Of a stretch of 64,000 nt of DNA, positions 10,643 to 20,420 are shown one piece after another; position 1 is the first letter of the stretch; the number at the start of each line of letters is the position of its first letter. This DNA is from Chondrus crispus (lineage: Eukaryota; Rhodophyta; Florideophyceae; Gigartinales; Gigartinaceae): assembly GCF_000350225.1 (NCBI RefSeq), contig NW_005179310.1, positions 310,001-374,000 on the forward strand, given 5' to 3'. The notes under the pieces were generated by a model. That model had not been told where the DNA came from. It worked only from the letters and a program-made list of their open reading frames with translations, and did not search any database. The translations under genes and the position numbers were made by a program.

Positions 10643-12460
10643 CCTTTCTATTCTTGGAGTTGGCGCGAAGGCGGTCGCGTAACTTCCTGTCGTTCCGGTT
10701 GACATCGGCGAGGGGGTTGGTGCCCCCACGGACCCTGCTCCTTGCGTAATGAGGACAGGGTTGGCCTGCCACTCATTCTTCCCGACATGTAGAGTTGAAG
10801 CGGGCGAACTTGTTGGGGCGGACTTCGTAGTCCTGCCAGCCTTCCCTGCCGGTTTCGGATCCAGCAGAGGTAAATCGCGCCGAGCACGGTACGTTGTGCC
10901 TTCCGCAGTGGCAATAGGGCGGATTGTTGGAAGATCGGTCTTCTGGCGGCTCGGCAGCGGCTGCACTGTCTCGGAAACTGCGGCACGGGTCGCAGGTGGA
11001 AGTCCCCGCACGAAGTAGTGCGCGAGGGACTGCTCGCAGAACACTGCCGTGCACCGGAACGCGGCCGTTTCCAGTCGGTCGGCAAATGTCTTCTCCGTCT
11101 CATGCGGTTGTTGCCTCGCCGTAGCGCCGGCGTCGTACGCTTAACCTAACACGTCGTCGGTTAGGTAGTGTTTCAGAAATTGGTTCACGAGCCCGGGGCC
11201 AGCTCACATCGTCGTGGAGCTGGCCGGCGCGGAGGCCACGCATTGTATAAATCGTATAGAGGCGCTCCGCGTCGCACACGAGGAAGTGCGCGAGGACTCG
11301 CAGCGCAACACCTTCGATAAGGTGTTGCGAGTTGAAGGTTATCCGGATATCCTTCAAGGACGGGAGGAGGTGAATCGGATCCGTACCATCAAAGCTCCTC
11401 ATCGTGGGACGGATCCCACGGAAGCGATGCACGTACTTCGCCATACGTCCCGCGTCACCCGAGATAACGAGTGTCGAGGTGTTATCCAAGCGGTACATAC
11501 GATAGTCAGCGACGGCGCTGAACTCTTGGATCATCGTATGCACCGGCTCGAACCCGGGTTCGGTGGGACCCAGCGTTCCGAAAGGGGTGACGGGTACCAT
11601 ACGGAAGTCTACCGGACCGGGATGCTCGGCGTAATACACCGGTGAGTAGTCGCCCCAGCGGAGATCGACGGAGAACATGGGTTCCCCGGATCTGCAAGCG
11701 GCTCCTCCACGGTCCTGTACGTCCGCATACGATACGCGTTCCATGTACCGCCTACTTCCGGGGATAGGCGGCAATGCTTGGGTCTCGGACGCGAGATTCG
11801 CGCTCATCGGAGGACGATTTCCTTCCGCAGTCCGACTGGTGTCGGCGCCAGTCGGATGCCAACCTTTCGGAGCAACGGCGCTCGGAAGTACGGCACCGCC
11901 GGGCCTTCTGGAGGGGGCACCAGGTGGCCTTTCGGCCATGGTACGTTCCATGTCACGAGCACGCTGACGCGTGGCGTTGAGTTCAGCGGAGAGGTGCGCG
12001 AACGCACCCAACTGGTCCGCCGACGGGGACGGCCGATCGTCTGGTCTTCTCGTACAGGTCGGCCTCTCGGGACGACCTTGCCCGGACGGTCCGGGCGAAA
12101 CGAGGCGTGAGTCTTCGACGAGCACTAGTCGCGAGTGTAACTCGTCGATTAGTGCTCGGAGATTCTCCAACGATTGGCTGACTGGATCGAACCCCCTTCA
12201 CGTAGGGAGCGGAGTTCGGCCATACACCGGGTGTACACACCGTCCGGTACGTCTATGCCGAGCGAAGTGCGGACTTCCTCGGTGTATTCGGCTATGCGCT
12301 CGAACATCTCCGCCGCACGTTCCTCGGAGGACCCCAGCGACGGTTCACGGTCACGAGGACCTGCGTCGCCGTCGTCTGAAGTGGCGGATGGAGCTTGCAT
12401 AGTGGCCGGACTCGGGTCCGCCGCTTCGGAACGGACCGAGGGCTCGTAGTCTCGGCTCAT
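10643..12460 (-). pseudogene. Gypsy-1 gag, decayed fragment
   Basis: It starts at an ATG at 12460 that corresponds to the gag start of copy A (25648). It encodes a related N-terminus with the DGDAGPRDREPSLGSSEERA stretch, followed by the middle of gag (VHTMIQEFSAVADYRMYRLD and the central helical region). The region is broken, with several disruptions, and lacks the zinc knuckle because the Copia-2 insertion comes first. In copy A the equivalent protein is an 856-residue Gag. Confidence 0.75.
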
Positions 12461-12536
12461 CTCAAGGCGTTCGGACGCGGAGGGAAACGGATATCTTCTC
12501 GAAAAGATCTTGGGGTCCTCTAGGTCGGGAGATCAC

Positions 12537-13206
12537 TGTAGTATAAACGCCCCTACGGAGAGGGGTGTATACTCAGTTCTTGCGGAGACCCTCGAGAGGG
12601 AGAAGACAAGGGAAGACGGACACCCGCTACAGAACCGGAGCACGGGCCCGGGTAGCGTGGTAGAGCGGGATTGGGGAGGACGCACGCACGCGCGAGCGGA
12701 TCGACGCCTCGACGCCCCGGTGCGGTACTGGGTAACGATCCAGTACCGACGGGCCGAGGTGGATCTGGCTCGTGGGCGTGCGTCGGGCGTCCTCTACCCG
12801 CGCTTGGTGTCGTCTAACGCGCGCGAAAGCGAAGGCCCGCCGTTAGAATAAGCCAGGAGTCGGCCCTAGGCGGTCGGTCGTCGACAAGTCCGTGTTTGTC
12901 GCCCTTTGCCGCCGCCGGTCCGCTCCATATTTAATGTACATAACAACCTATCATAATAGTATACAGTACCGATAATCTGTAGTGACGTACTGTAGCGGTC
13001 GGTCGACACTGTAATACTGTCAGCCATCGGGGCTGACCGTACACGTGTGCGCGCGCTCTTCGGTCCCATGCGTACACGTGTACACGTGCGCCCCTGTACT
13101 TGGGGGTACACGTGGTGGTACTGTACAGCATCGAGCCCTACAGTAACCGATCCGATTCTGAGTTGATCTAATCTAAAATGAAGCCCCATGGGGGGGTTAT
13201 GCTACA
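12537..13206 (-). repeat. 5' LTR of Gypsy-1 copy C
   Basis: 670 bp with TGTAG/CTACA terminal inverted repeats. It shares the family landmarks: a CACGTGT cluster, hairpin-forming repeats (GACCGATCC side near 13145 and GTCAGCC near 13020), and an A/T-rich ATATTTAATG stretch at about 12928. It differs from the copy A and B LTRs at many positions. Confidence 0.85.
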
Positions 13207-13676
13207 CAGCCAGCATTGCACAAGCAGGCGCATGGTTGGAGAGAGAACTGCGTGCTTACCGCCTCGAGAAGGTTGCTCTTCTGGATGGCCTGGAGGAAGA
13301 GGAATAGTTGGTCACACAACGAGACGGGATCTTTTTGACGAGGCTTAGGGCACTGGACTTTTCTGGAGAGGACATAGACCACGTGGTGGTCGTTGACGCG
13401 AAGAAGCAGCTTGTTTATGACCCTGCCGAACGCTTTGCTTTGAAGATGAGTTCAGGCACCTTGCGAGCTTGTGCCGGTGATGCATTCGACCTCCTCGGCA
13501 TTCCCGAGCTTCGCCGCCTTAGAAAACAACCTCAAGGTAAGCGAAAGCGTTGCAAGGGGGCGAGGAAAATATCAACTGAGGTGCAACGCAAGCGAAAGGA
13601 CGGCGGACCAAAGAAGAAGCCTTTTACTAGTCCTTCTTCTCGACTAAAGAGGCAGGTCGTAACTGATGTGGATTAG
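13207..13676 (+). CDS. Unidentified ORF, tail-to-tail with Copia-3 pol
   Basis: The open frame runs 13308-13676 (about 122 codons), and coding-like sequence in the same direction extends left to about 13215. I do not recognise it. Visible features are an acidic-hydrophobic patch (FSGEDIDHVVVVDAKK), a VYDPAERFALKMSS segment, a GIPELRRLRK segment and a strongly basic Lys/Arg-rich end, which looks like a nuclear or nucleic-acid-binding tail. Its stop lies 3 bases from the stop of Copia-3 pol on the other strand. It could be an antisense ORF of Copia-3, captured host sequence, or the end of a host gene. There is no good ATG in the open part. Confidence 0.35.
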
Positions 13677-13679
13677 ATG

Positions 13680-14478
13680 CTAATTAAACTGGATCTGCTT
13701 CGCCTTGTAGAACATACAAGTGTCTAGCACTCCGTTCAGTATGACTCCATTCAGCTTCTTGAACATTTCTGAGTTCTTCCTTGTCAGTGCGTCCGCAAGT
13801 TTCAGCTTTCCTGCGATCCACTGCATCCTAGCGATCTCTCCATTCTCGAAGGAGTCCCGCATTCGTGCGACCGTGGGTCGAAGCCGGTGGTCTGTGCCTT
13901 CGTGCAGCGTTGTGACTGTTGAATACGGGGCCGTGCGAGGCAACTGTGAGGACAAATGGTAGTGGCACTTCCGATCCATAGACCTGTTTGAGGCAATCCG
14001 CCATCAGTGATCCGCCGTCTGTCGACGTCGCTGTAGTGAGGATCTCAGCACCAATTGATGAAAAGGCAACCCGAGACTGCTTGCAAGTGTGCCAATCGAG
14101 AACATGATACACACCACCTGCACCCCCCGCAGGCAGGTATATGCCGTAGAGGTGTCCGGTCTGGCCGTATGAAGTAGAACCATGACTCGCATCTGAGAAG
14201 CATAGATACGATGGGTCCTTGTCGAGCATCGGGAGAGAACAGTACTTGAGCTGGGTATTCAAGCCTGTCAGCTCCTTAAGTACCTTATTGCCAGTGATCA
14301 AGTCAGAGACCGTTAGGTTCCGTACAGCTTGCTGAAGATAGCTTGCTGCGAAATAAGCCTGCGGGAAGACCCCATGGGCAAAAAAGTTCAGTGATCCTGC
14401 CAATCCGAGGTACGCTGTGAGTTTGTCGGGAGTGGCTTTTTCTTGGAACTGCTTTTTCCGTTCTCGGGACAGCGTCAA
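13680..14478 (-). pseudogene. Copia-3 RT end and RNase H
   Basis: The minus-strand translation shows the late RT connection (TPDKLTAYLGLAGSLNFFAHG), an RNase H core (YLCFSDASHGS and then RVAFSSIGAEILTT) and the family ending (MQWIAGKLKLADALTRKN). These are the Copia RNase H landmarks in weakly conserved form. The region is broken, with coding signal in more than one frame. The pol stop is at 13680-13682. Confidence 0.7.
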
Positions 14479-14831
14479 AACTTGATGTGCTCCATGTACT
14501 CCTTCATATCAACGTCTACCGTCCCATCGTTACTCTGGGAGATGTGGAGACGGTTGAAGATGAGTGGGCGGCCAGCGACGAAACGTCCGACTTCAAAACC
14601 CTTCGCCAGTGCTTCAAGGAAATCGTCAGACTTCTCGTCGCGAGCCGACGACTAAGAAATCGTCCACGACCTTGCAAATAGCTGAAGAAATGGAACCCCA
14701 TTGCCGAACTTCCAGAAAAGTTACGGCATGCCTGAGATTGGTATTCTGCCGTGCCCTGACATCCATCTTTCAACGGTCAGCAGCCAAATTCTTCCGGTCT
14801 CTACGATTCCGTAAGCAGGCTTCAGAAGTCG

Positions 14832-15458
14832 TCACAGAATGCCACGGGCTGCCCAACGATTTGGCGGACGAACATAGATGTCTCTCGAAATGTATCCTCC
14901 CTGGAGGTATGCCGCCTTAATGTCCATGGTGCCTATGATCATGTTCAAGACAGCAACAATAGACAAGACCAGTCTGATCACAGGGAATTGTGCAGTTGCG
15001 GAGTCCTTTCGAACATTATCCTTATCCATGTCGCGATTTCCGTGAGGCATTAACCCACACTTCAGGCGGAGTTTGTCCTCTTCTCCATAGGTCTTACTTG
15101 GAGGAAGTGGTGCGAAGATATTATGTTGGCGCATCTGGGGACTGAAAGCTGACTTCTTCAAAGCACCTTCGTAGTTCCTCTTCTCAGCAGCTATAGCTTT
15201 GTCAAGCAGCCACCGAGGGACGAACTGCAGCTGGAATTCCGAAGCAGTCTTGTCTCCAATGACCGCCTTGACTTGACGCAGAACTTCTTGTTCCACGGAT
15301 TGAAGTTCAAACGGCAGCCCTGGGGGGGGGGGAGTTACTCGCACTTCACCTATGTCTTCCTCAGGGTGAGGTGGGTCAGACGGTGGGTTGAGAGTTCGCT
15401 GCTGCTTCCTCAGGACGGATGGAGCATCATTCTCATGTACGGGCTTCAATAAGTTAGC
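14832..15458 (-). pseudogene. Copia-3 reverse transcriptase, N-terminal part
   Basis: Visible are the pre-RT linker (VLRQVKAVIGDKTASEFQ), the first RT motifs (RLKCGLMPHGNRDMDKDNVR) and the catalytic-site motif with its first Asp (GTMDIKAAYLQGG), followed by IYVRPP. This resembles Copia RTs in which HGNRD replaces the usual KARLVA block. The part carrying the second catalytic motif (14500-14830) is not readable as a continuous frame. The Gypsy-3 LTR bounds it at 15459. Confidence 0.7.
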
Positions 15459-16033
15459 TGTACAATTAGATCTAGATCTCGCTGTAAGGTACGGGACCTT
15501 ACAGCGTGCGCGCGCGCCCGCACACGTGTACGACCCGTGTGCTGTCAGCCGGACGTCTGACAGTATTACAGTGCGGGACGACCCGCACTGGTACAGTAGC
15601 ACGGTACTGTACTATAGTATGATAACATCGATCTCTATATTAAATAGGAGGAAGGGCGCAGGCGGGGAGAGGACCAAGGTAGCTTGGGCACGATCCACGA
15701 CCACAGCGCAACCCTCCAGCTTAATCTAACTAGCGCAACACATTCGCGGGCGTTTTAGTTAGGGACCGGCACGGGTCAAGTTGCGCGACACGCGACCGAG
15801 CCGAGATCCGCCTCCGCCCGTCAGCGCTGGTACGTCACCCAGCGCTGCTCCGGGCCGTCGAGGCGTCGATCCGCTCGTAGGTGCGCGCGCCTTACCCCGA
15901 CCCGCTCTACCACACTGCTACCGGGCCCGTGCCCGGTTCCGTGAGCAGGAGGAGTCTCCCGTCTTCCGCCGATCAAGGGTCACCGTCGGACTGTTAGCTA
16001 CACCCCTCCGCCGCTGGGGGTGTCTATGCTACA
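15459..16033 (+). repeat. Solo LTR, Gypsy-3 (diverged Gypsy-1-like)
   Basis: It ends TGCTACA after a GGGGGTGTCTA stretch exactly as Gypsy-1 LTRs do, and shares their order of parts: paired hairpins, an ATATTAAATAGG A/T box at about 15640, and a GTCGAGGCGTCGATCCGCTC block. The 5' end is shortened (TGTACAATTAG). Sequence divergence from Gypsy-1 is high, so I treat it as a separate subfamily. It interrupts Copia-3 pol. I see no matching target-site duplication, so the exact borders or the mode of insertion are uncertain. Confidence 0.65.
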
Positions 16034-17935
16034 GAAAGCAGGATCTTCTCGGAAGTAGCTTGCAGCGTCTCCATCAACAAGTGCTCTTGAGTCCAAACTG
16101 TCGCCTCTGTATCCAAGAATGTCTTTTTTGTGCGGAAGTTGGTCGTCATTTCCATATTCCCATGGGAAGCATGCAGGGAGACCATCATCAACCGGCAAGG
16201 CTTGGGGGCGAGACTGAGAGTCGTCTGCATCCTGCTGGGAGTTCGCGATCGCTGCGTCGTCCGTATCGACAACGGAATACGACCGCGGAAAAACGTATCC
16301 AATCTGATCTAGATCTAGCAACAAGGGTGACCGTGGAGCTATACAAACGTCCTCATTCGCAGCGCGAATTGGCATACCACGGTGTTCCGGGTTGTTTGAT
16401 ATGACGACCATGCGTGGATCGACGGTACGCACGTAGCCAGTTTCCCATATGCCAAACTTGACATTGCGCTTAAAGTAGTAGACGAGAACATCACTTCTAA
16501 TGTCTAAGGGGTCGACAGTATTGGGTGATCGGCCCTTGTTCAGCATGAAGAGCGCCCGGCGGGCAAGTTGCTCTTCGTGGGCAGCGAGGATTTCTTCTGA
16601 CACAACGCTTTTCGAGAGTCCAGCGATTGAAGGAGTATATCCTCTGGCAAGTTCAAAGCTGCTGGTCATTCCCTTGTTGCCGTACAGAATGTTGCTGATG
16701 TATGTTGCGCGAGAAAGGACATCGGACTTCTCTACTTCCATTTCACGTACCTGGATGAAGAACTGTGCATCTTTGGTCATTCGTTGAGCGATCAGGCAGA
16801 CCACTGCGTTCTTACTCTCCACCACTCCAAGCTTATTGTGTCTTTGAGCAGGACGTGGCTGAAGCTTGGCATCTACGTACTGCAAGAAGCTCTTAAACAC
16901 GGAGTTGTTGAACTCAGGATCTGATGATACAACAGCTGGAGGACCGTGTACATTACACCACTTGTTGTCGAAGACACGGGATGCCTCTTCCATCTCTCTT
17001 GAGGACATAAGAGCAGTAACCGAACGACTGGTGTGAACATCGACGATATGGAGGATGGATTGATTGCCGAGCTCCGTCACAATCATGTAGTCCAGTTGAA
17101 TTTGATCATTAATGGTTGTGAGGAGCTTTCCGAAGGAGACCTTTCGTGAGTTTGAAGGTCGTGCGGTGCTCTTGCAGGAGGTGCATTTCGATGTTACGGT
17201 TCTGAGGGCTTGTCTAAACACGGGGGAGAGAATGGCTCCTCTTTTGCACAGCTCGAGCATATCCTCAAGGGGCAACTGGGAAGAGCCGTGGAGCTTGAGT
17301 GCAAACCTTTTTGCCACCTTCCCATCCATAAACTTGGTTCTTCTGAATGGATGAGAATTTTCTTTTGGCATGAGGGAGCGAAAAGATGCGAAGTACGTTA
17401 CGGAGGACGAAGTGTTGAAAGGGACAACGAACAAGTACGTTTTCTTGGCTTTCTTATCAGCTGGAAATATTTGTTCACTGTACGTCTGAAGTATGATCTC
17501 TCTCTGAGAGAGGCTGCATGCTCCAGCTGGGATGACAAGAGCGTTCTCCGGTCCAAGCAGTCTTGATTTGTGGAGTATCTCGTTGCCGAGAAGAAGGAAG
17601 CCGAGTCCCTTGGTGACATAGAACGGGATCTTGATCATTGTTCCGTGCATATCGGTAACTGACATGTCCCATATGGCAACGATGAGTTCGGCTTGGCTGC
17701 ACTCCATTCCATAACCATGGTAGAACGGTTGGCGGTCAAGTGGACGAATTGAGAGTTTGATTCCCATCTTTACGCAAAGTGTGGCTGCGGATTGGATCCC
17801 ACCGTCGCTTCGCGGCCAGCCAACGTCTAGAATTGGATTGGGGTCCGCACGTGGGGAAGAGACGTCGGACTTGGCTCCTCGCTTGGAAAGGAGAGTTACT
17901 TGTCTCTGCCTCCCAGACGGGAGCCTGGACGAAAA
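16034..17935 (-). CDS. Copia-3 protease and integrase
   Basis: A long open minus-strand frame of about 630 codons from the LTR3 border. Near its start is a retropepsin-like region (DVGWPRSDGG, with a GLGFLLLGNEIL flap-end motif about 90 residues on). Then come the zinc-binding remnant with CTSCKS and an integrase core with IQLDYMIV, VVSSDPEFNN and KLGVVESKNAV supplying the D, D and E residues, the last two about 34 residues apart. It then runs into an integrase C-terminal region and an acidic linker. The 18000-18145 part of the open frame is Copia-2 LTR read backwards and does not belong. Confidence 0.7.
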
Positions 17936-19199
17936 TATTGAAAATGTGCGACCACATGCTGTCATCTGGAAAGTGCAAAATCGAGTGACACGTGTACATG
18001 ACTGCACGGTCCGGGCGCTCTTACCCATATCACGACATGACACGTGTAAAATCCCACATTTCCGGGTTCTGGGGACGAAAGTGGCCTCTCGGAGGGTCAT
18101 GCAAATTTGCATAGTTTTGCCAAGTGGAACCTTGGCCCGTAGCACTATAGACTACACAGTAAATACTGCAATTCTATTGGCCCTCAGGTCTAATGCTGCA
18201 AATCTATTGGTCGAGCGTTGTCCACGTGTGCGTCATTGGCCTTGTGATATACTTTAAATGGCCTGTATATGCCATAATTTCGTTGTTTTGGGGGTTTCAA
18301 GTGGTTTGCCATGGTTGTAATGGGTAATTGCATGGGGCCCCTGGGCGGGACACATGTATGCCGTGTACACATGTACACGTCGCCAGGTGAATTCGTGTAC
18401 GTACACATGTACACGCATCCAGGTGTATGCACATGAGGGTTTACAGTTTTACAGTGTCAGACTGTTTGCGATCCTGCGCGTGTCCGAGTACAGTACATGT
18501 GAATCAAAAGTACAACAAGTACTTCTCGCGAGAGGAATACAGTTGTGCGATTATTCTGTGTACGCGTCACGCTGTATGCGAGTCTTGCGTGAGCACGCGT
18601 CGTTGCACTGTGCTCTCGTCATGGTGCGCCGTTGGATGCAAGTTCATGACAGTACTCGTGTGATTTACATGTATTCTCATGTGAGTTGTGTAGAAAGTCT
18701 GGATGCACATTGTTATAACTTGCCATAATTATCTGACAGTGCGTGGCGAAATTAGTAAGGTGAGAAACAAGGATACGTATGGCGATTGTGATATGAAAGA
18801 CGTTTGCGTTGTTGGAAATAGACAAGTGCCAAGTTGTTCGTTGCACAACAATGAAGTCTGGCATGACTGGATGCAGACTAGTAAGGTGTGAAACAGTTGC
18901 ATGCATAGGGCCATGGTTTACAGTCATTTGGAATGTGTAGAAATAGTTGTGAGCTAATAGTTACGAATCGATTCGTAAGGTGGAAATCGAACAGTATGGT
19001 CGGGCCACAAGAGGACCGCGCTTGGTCGCGCATAGTAAAGTATGGTTTACTGGGAGTCGGAGTAGAGCGATAGTGTAGCACTCGAAGTGTATAAGTATCG
19101 CAGGAAAACGGCTTCAAAGTAAACCTCGGCACCAACTCCTTCACTCACACACATCAACCTGCCTTCCTTCTTTCCCTTGCCCCTCCGAACCTACCATTA
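17936..19199 (+). repeat. 5' LTR3 of Copia-2
   Basis: 1264 bp, TATTGAAAATG to CTACCATTA. It contains three inverted CCAAT boxes about 30 bp apart (18176, 18206, 18235), several ACACGTGT and ACATGTAC palindromes, AGTAAGGTG-like repeats, and a TATAAGTA box at 19090-19097. Transcription of the element probably starts a few tens of bases after that box, within the LTR. Confidence 0.9.
19090..19097 (+). promoter_or_regulatory. TATA box of LTR3
   Basis: TATAAGTA about 100 bp before the LTR end. The same octamer occurs at the same relative place in LTR1 (1436, 50502) and LTR2 (39004), which supports it as the core promoter element of all the Copia families here. Confidence 0.65.
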
Positions 19200-19213
19200 G
19201 GTTATGGGCCCAG
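19200..19213 (+). other. Primer-binding site, half tRNA-iMet type
   Basis: GGTTATGGGCCCAG directly follows the LTR. It is complementary to the anticodon stem-loop of eukaryotic initiator tRNA-Met (CTGGGCCCATAACC), the internal-priming mode known for Drosophila copia. The same site follows the LTRs at 9379 (minus), 39119 and, with a one-base shorter match, 51975. The site contains an ATG, which opens a short upstream ORF here. Confidence 0.85.
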
Positions 19214-19575
19214 TCCCTCGCTGTCGTTTCACTGCATGAGTCTGTCGTTCTCGTTCCGTTGTTTCTGCCGTCGTTGTCGCTGTCGTTTTCGCTGCCGTTT
19301 CTCGTCGTTCTTTCCGCTGGTCTTCTCGCTGTCGTTGTCGCTCTCGTTCTTGCCGTCGTTCTTGGTTTTGGTTTTCGCTGCTGCTGTCGTTCTTGCTCTC
19401 TTGTGTGAATTGGTTTTGGTCATCGCCCCCGCTGTCTTCGTTGTCTTTGTTCTTGGTTTGGCTTTTGTTCTTGCTGTGGTTCTTGCGGCTGTCTCTGTCT
19501 TTGGTCTTCGTCTTCGTTTCCGCTCCCGCTACCGCCGACGTCGTCAATCTCGCATTTGGTTTTTCTTCGTTCTCT
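19214..19575 (+). other. A-poor leader tract rich in CGTT/TCG repeats
   Basis: About 350 bases with very few adenines and many degenerate CGTT, GTCGTT and TTCTTG units. All three frames are fairly open only because stop codons need A; the predicted Phe/Ser/Arg/Leu-rich peptides look artificial. The reverse complement copy at 9010-9360 keeps the same bias. A low-structure leader that helps ribosome scanning or RNA binding is possible. Confidence 0.55.
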
Positions 19576-19583
19576 CATGCAAA

Positions 19584-19736
19584 GTAAGTTTTGAGTTTCT
19601 TTCCATTTCCTACACATCTAAGTGATTGTCTTTGCACGTTTTGGTGGTTCTTAAGAGCAATAATTCCAAAATCTGTTACTGACGATTATCTTCATATTCC
19701 TTATTGTGAATACCTGTTTTTACGGGGTTGTGTTAG
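19584..19736 (+). other. Possible intron in Copia-2 leader
   Basis: A strong donor-like GTAAGT (19584-19589) follows an ATG (19577). A TACTGAC branch-like site lies at 19677-19683 and an acceptor-like TTAG ends at 19736, near the start of the zinc-finger ORF, which has no ATG of its own. Drosophila copia is known to make a spliced RNA, so splicing here is plausible but unproven. The same signals are present in the antisense copy. Confidence 0.4.
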
Positions 19737-20248
19737 ATCTGGAATTAGTACATGTGCGCTCTGCGCCTGGGAAGCTGGTCACCGGTCGAACAGTTAGGAC
19801 ATCGGAGGTCGTATCCGTTGAGGTGCTTGAGCCTGAGGATCAACCTTCACGTCGGCTCGCGCTTCCGGGTCCCTTCTCGAGTAGCGCGCCTTATAGGATT
19901 CCTCGTATTCCGCGCTCTGTTCCCGCACCCATAAAGAGAACTACGCATCGACTTTCTGCTCGGAAAGCGGCTGTTCTCGCGGATAAAGAGTTTAAGCGTG
20001 AGCGCAACAGGAATCGTAAGGTGTGCCCGCGGTATAAGCGGTATTGTAAAGTGTGCGGCGTTAGTGGCAATAGTGCGAAGGCCTTTTACGACCACATTCA
20101 GTCTAGGTCTCATCGCATTCAAGTTGCCAACGCTAAGGAGACTCCGCGTTGTATCCCTTGCAATCGCGTCTTTGAGTCTCACGGGCACCTGAAGTGCCAC
20201 GAGAACGGTGCCGCACACTTAAAGGTAGTTTGTGAACAGAATAGTTAG
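19706..20248 (+). CDS. Copia-2 leader ORF, double U1/JAZ-type zinc finger
   Basis: About 180 codons upstream of gag. Residues 1-95 are a Pro/Ser/Arg-rich, likely disordered region. A basic patch follows (KRERNRNRK), then two fingers with identical spacing CX2CX12HX5H: CKVCGVSG...H...H at about residues 115-137 and CIPCNRVF...H...H at about 148-170. This spacing is that of U1C/matrin/JAZ-like fingers, which commonly bind RNA. A role in binding the element's RNA or in nuclear traffic is inferred. The near identity of the two copies in this window shows a conserved part of the element, but as both copies are young it is not by itself proof of selection. Confidence 0.65.
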   Translation: MNTCFYGVVLDLELVHVRSAPGKLVTGRTVRTSEVVSVEVLEPEDQPSRRLALPGPFSSSAPYRIPRIPRSVPAPIKRTTHRLSARKAAVLADKEFKRERNRNRKVCPRYKRYCKVCGVSGNSAKAFYDHIQSRSHRIQVANAKETPRCIPCNRVFESHGHLKCHENGAAHLKVVCEQNS

Positions 20249-20330
20249 GGATTTCATCCAAATAAATTCACATATCTGTTCGCAAATTTCTCCTAGTGCA
20301 ACTTCATAGTAATCATATCGAACTTCTTAG

Positions 20331-20380
20331 ACGGGTGGGCTTGCCATTGTGTTGACTATCGGTTAACGGCTTGGGATCCC
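20331..20380 (+). promoter_or_regulatory. Conserved 50-nt leader box upstream of gag
   Basis: The box starts ACGGGTGGGC and ends CTTGGGATCCC. It matches 40231-40280 in Copia-1 at 49 of 50 positions, although the flanking leaders do not align. It lies 40 nt before the gag ATG. Two sub-palindromes (GTTAAC, GGATCC) could form kissing or dimer contacts. Confidence 0.65.
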
Positions 20381-20420
20381 CGAACGGATTTTCAAATACT
20401 TGAAGTTTATTTGCACTAAA

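Larger units (their letters stand above)
10643..13206 (-). mobile_element. Gypsy-1 copy C, 5' end (LTR and part of gag)
   Basis: On the minus strand this is a 5' LTR (13206 to 12537) followed by gag sequence that stops at the Copia-2 insertion at 10643. The gag portion aligns along its length with copy A (25648 to about 27460). The copy is clearly more diverged from A than A is from B, and is broken in several places, so it is an older insertion. CAGCC (13207-13211) is its candidate target-site duplication at the 5' side. Confidence 0.8.
13680..17935 (-). mobile_element. Copia-3 element, pol half
   Basis: This is a Copia element of a lineage well separated from Copia-1 and -2, read on the minus strand from 17935 to 13680: protease, integrase, RT and RNase H. 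It is broken in several places and carries a solo Gypsy-3 LTR (15459-16033) inside RT/linker sequence. Its gag and 5' LTR lie at 51533-53256 in the opposite orientation, separated by a Copia-2 insertion and a later inversion (see findings). Its 3' LTR is not seen; it is expected beyond the Gypsy-1 C insertion, off the left edge. Confidence 0.75.

Noticed and set aside
15461-16320. GATCTAGATCTAG-like sequence at both sides of the Gypsy-3 LTR (about 15468 and 16305)
   Set aside because: Considered as a target duplication, but the right copy lies well outside the LTR end within pol coding sequence; probably chance.
17936-19199. Recurring small ORFs in every LTR3 copy (for example near 18354-18728 and 18619-18927)
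   Set aside because: They recur only because the LTR is repeated; composition follows the ACACGTGT-type palindromes and they lack conserved start context.
19236-19625. 129-codon plus-strand ORF rich in Phe, Ser, Arg, Leu (and its minus counterpart at 8953-9342)
   Set aside because: It is a by-product of the A-poor tract, which cannot easily form stop codons; all frames are open there.
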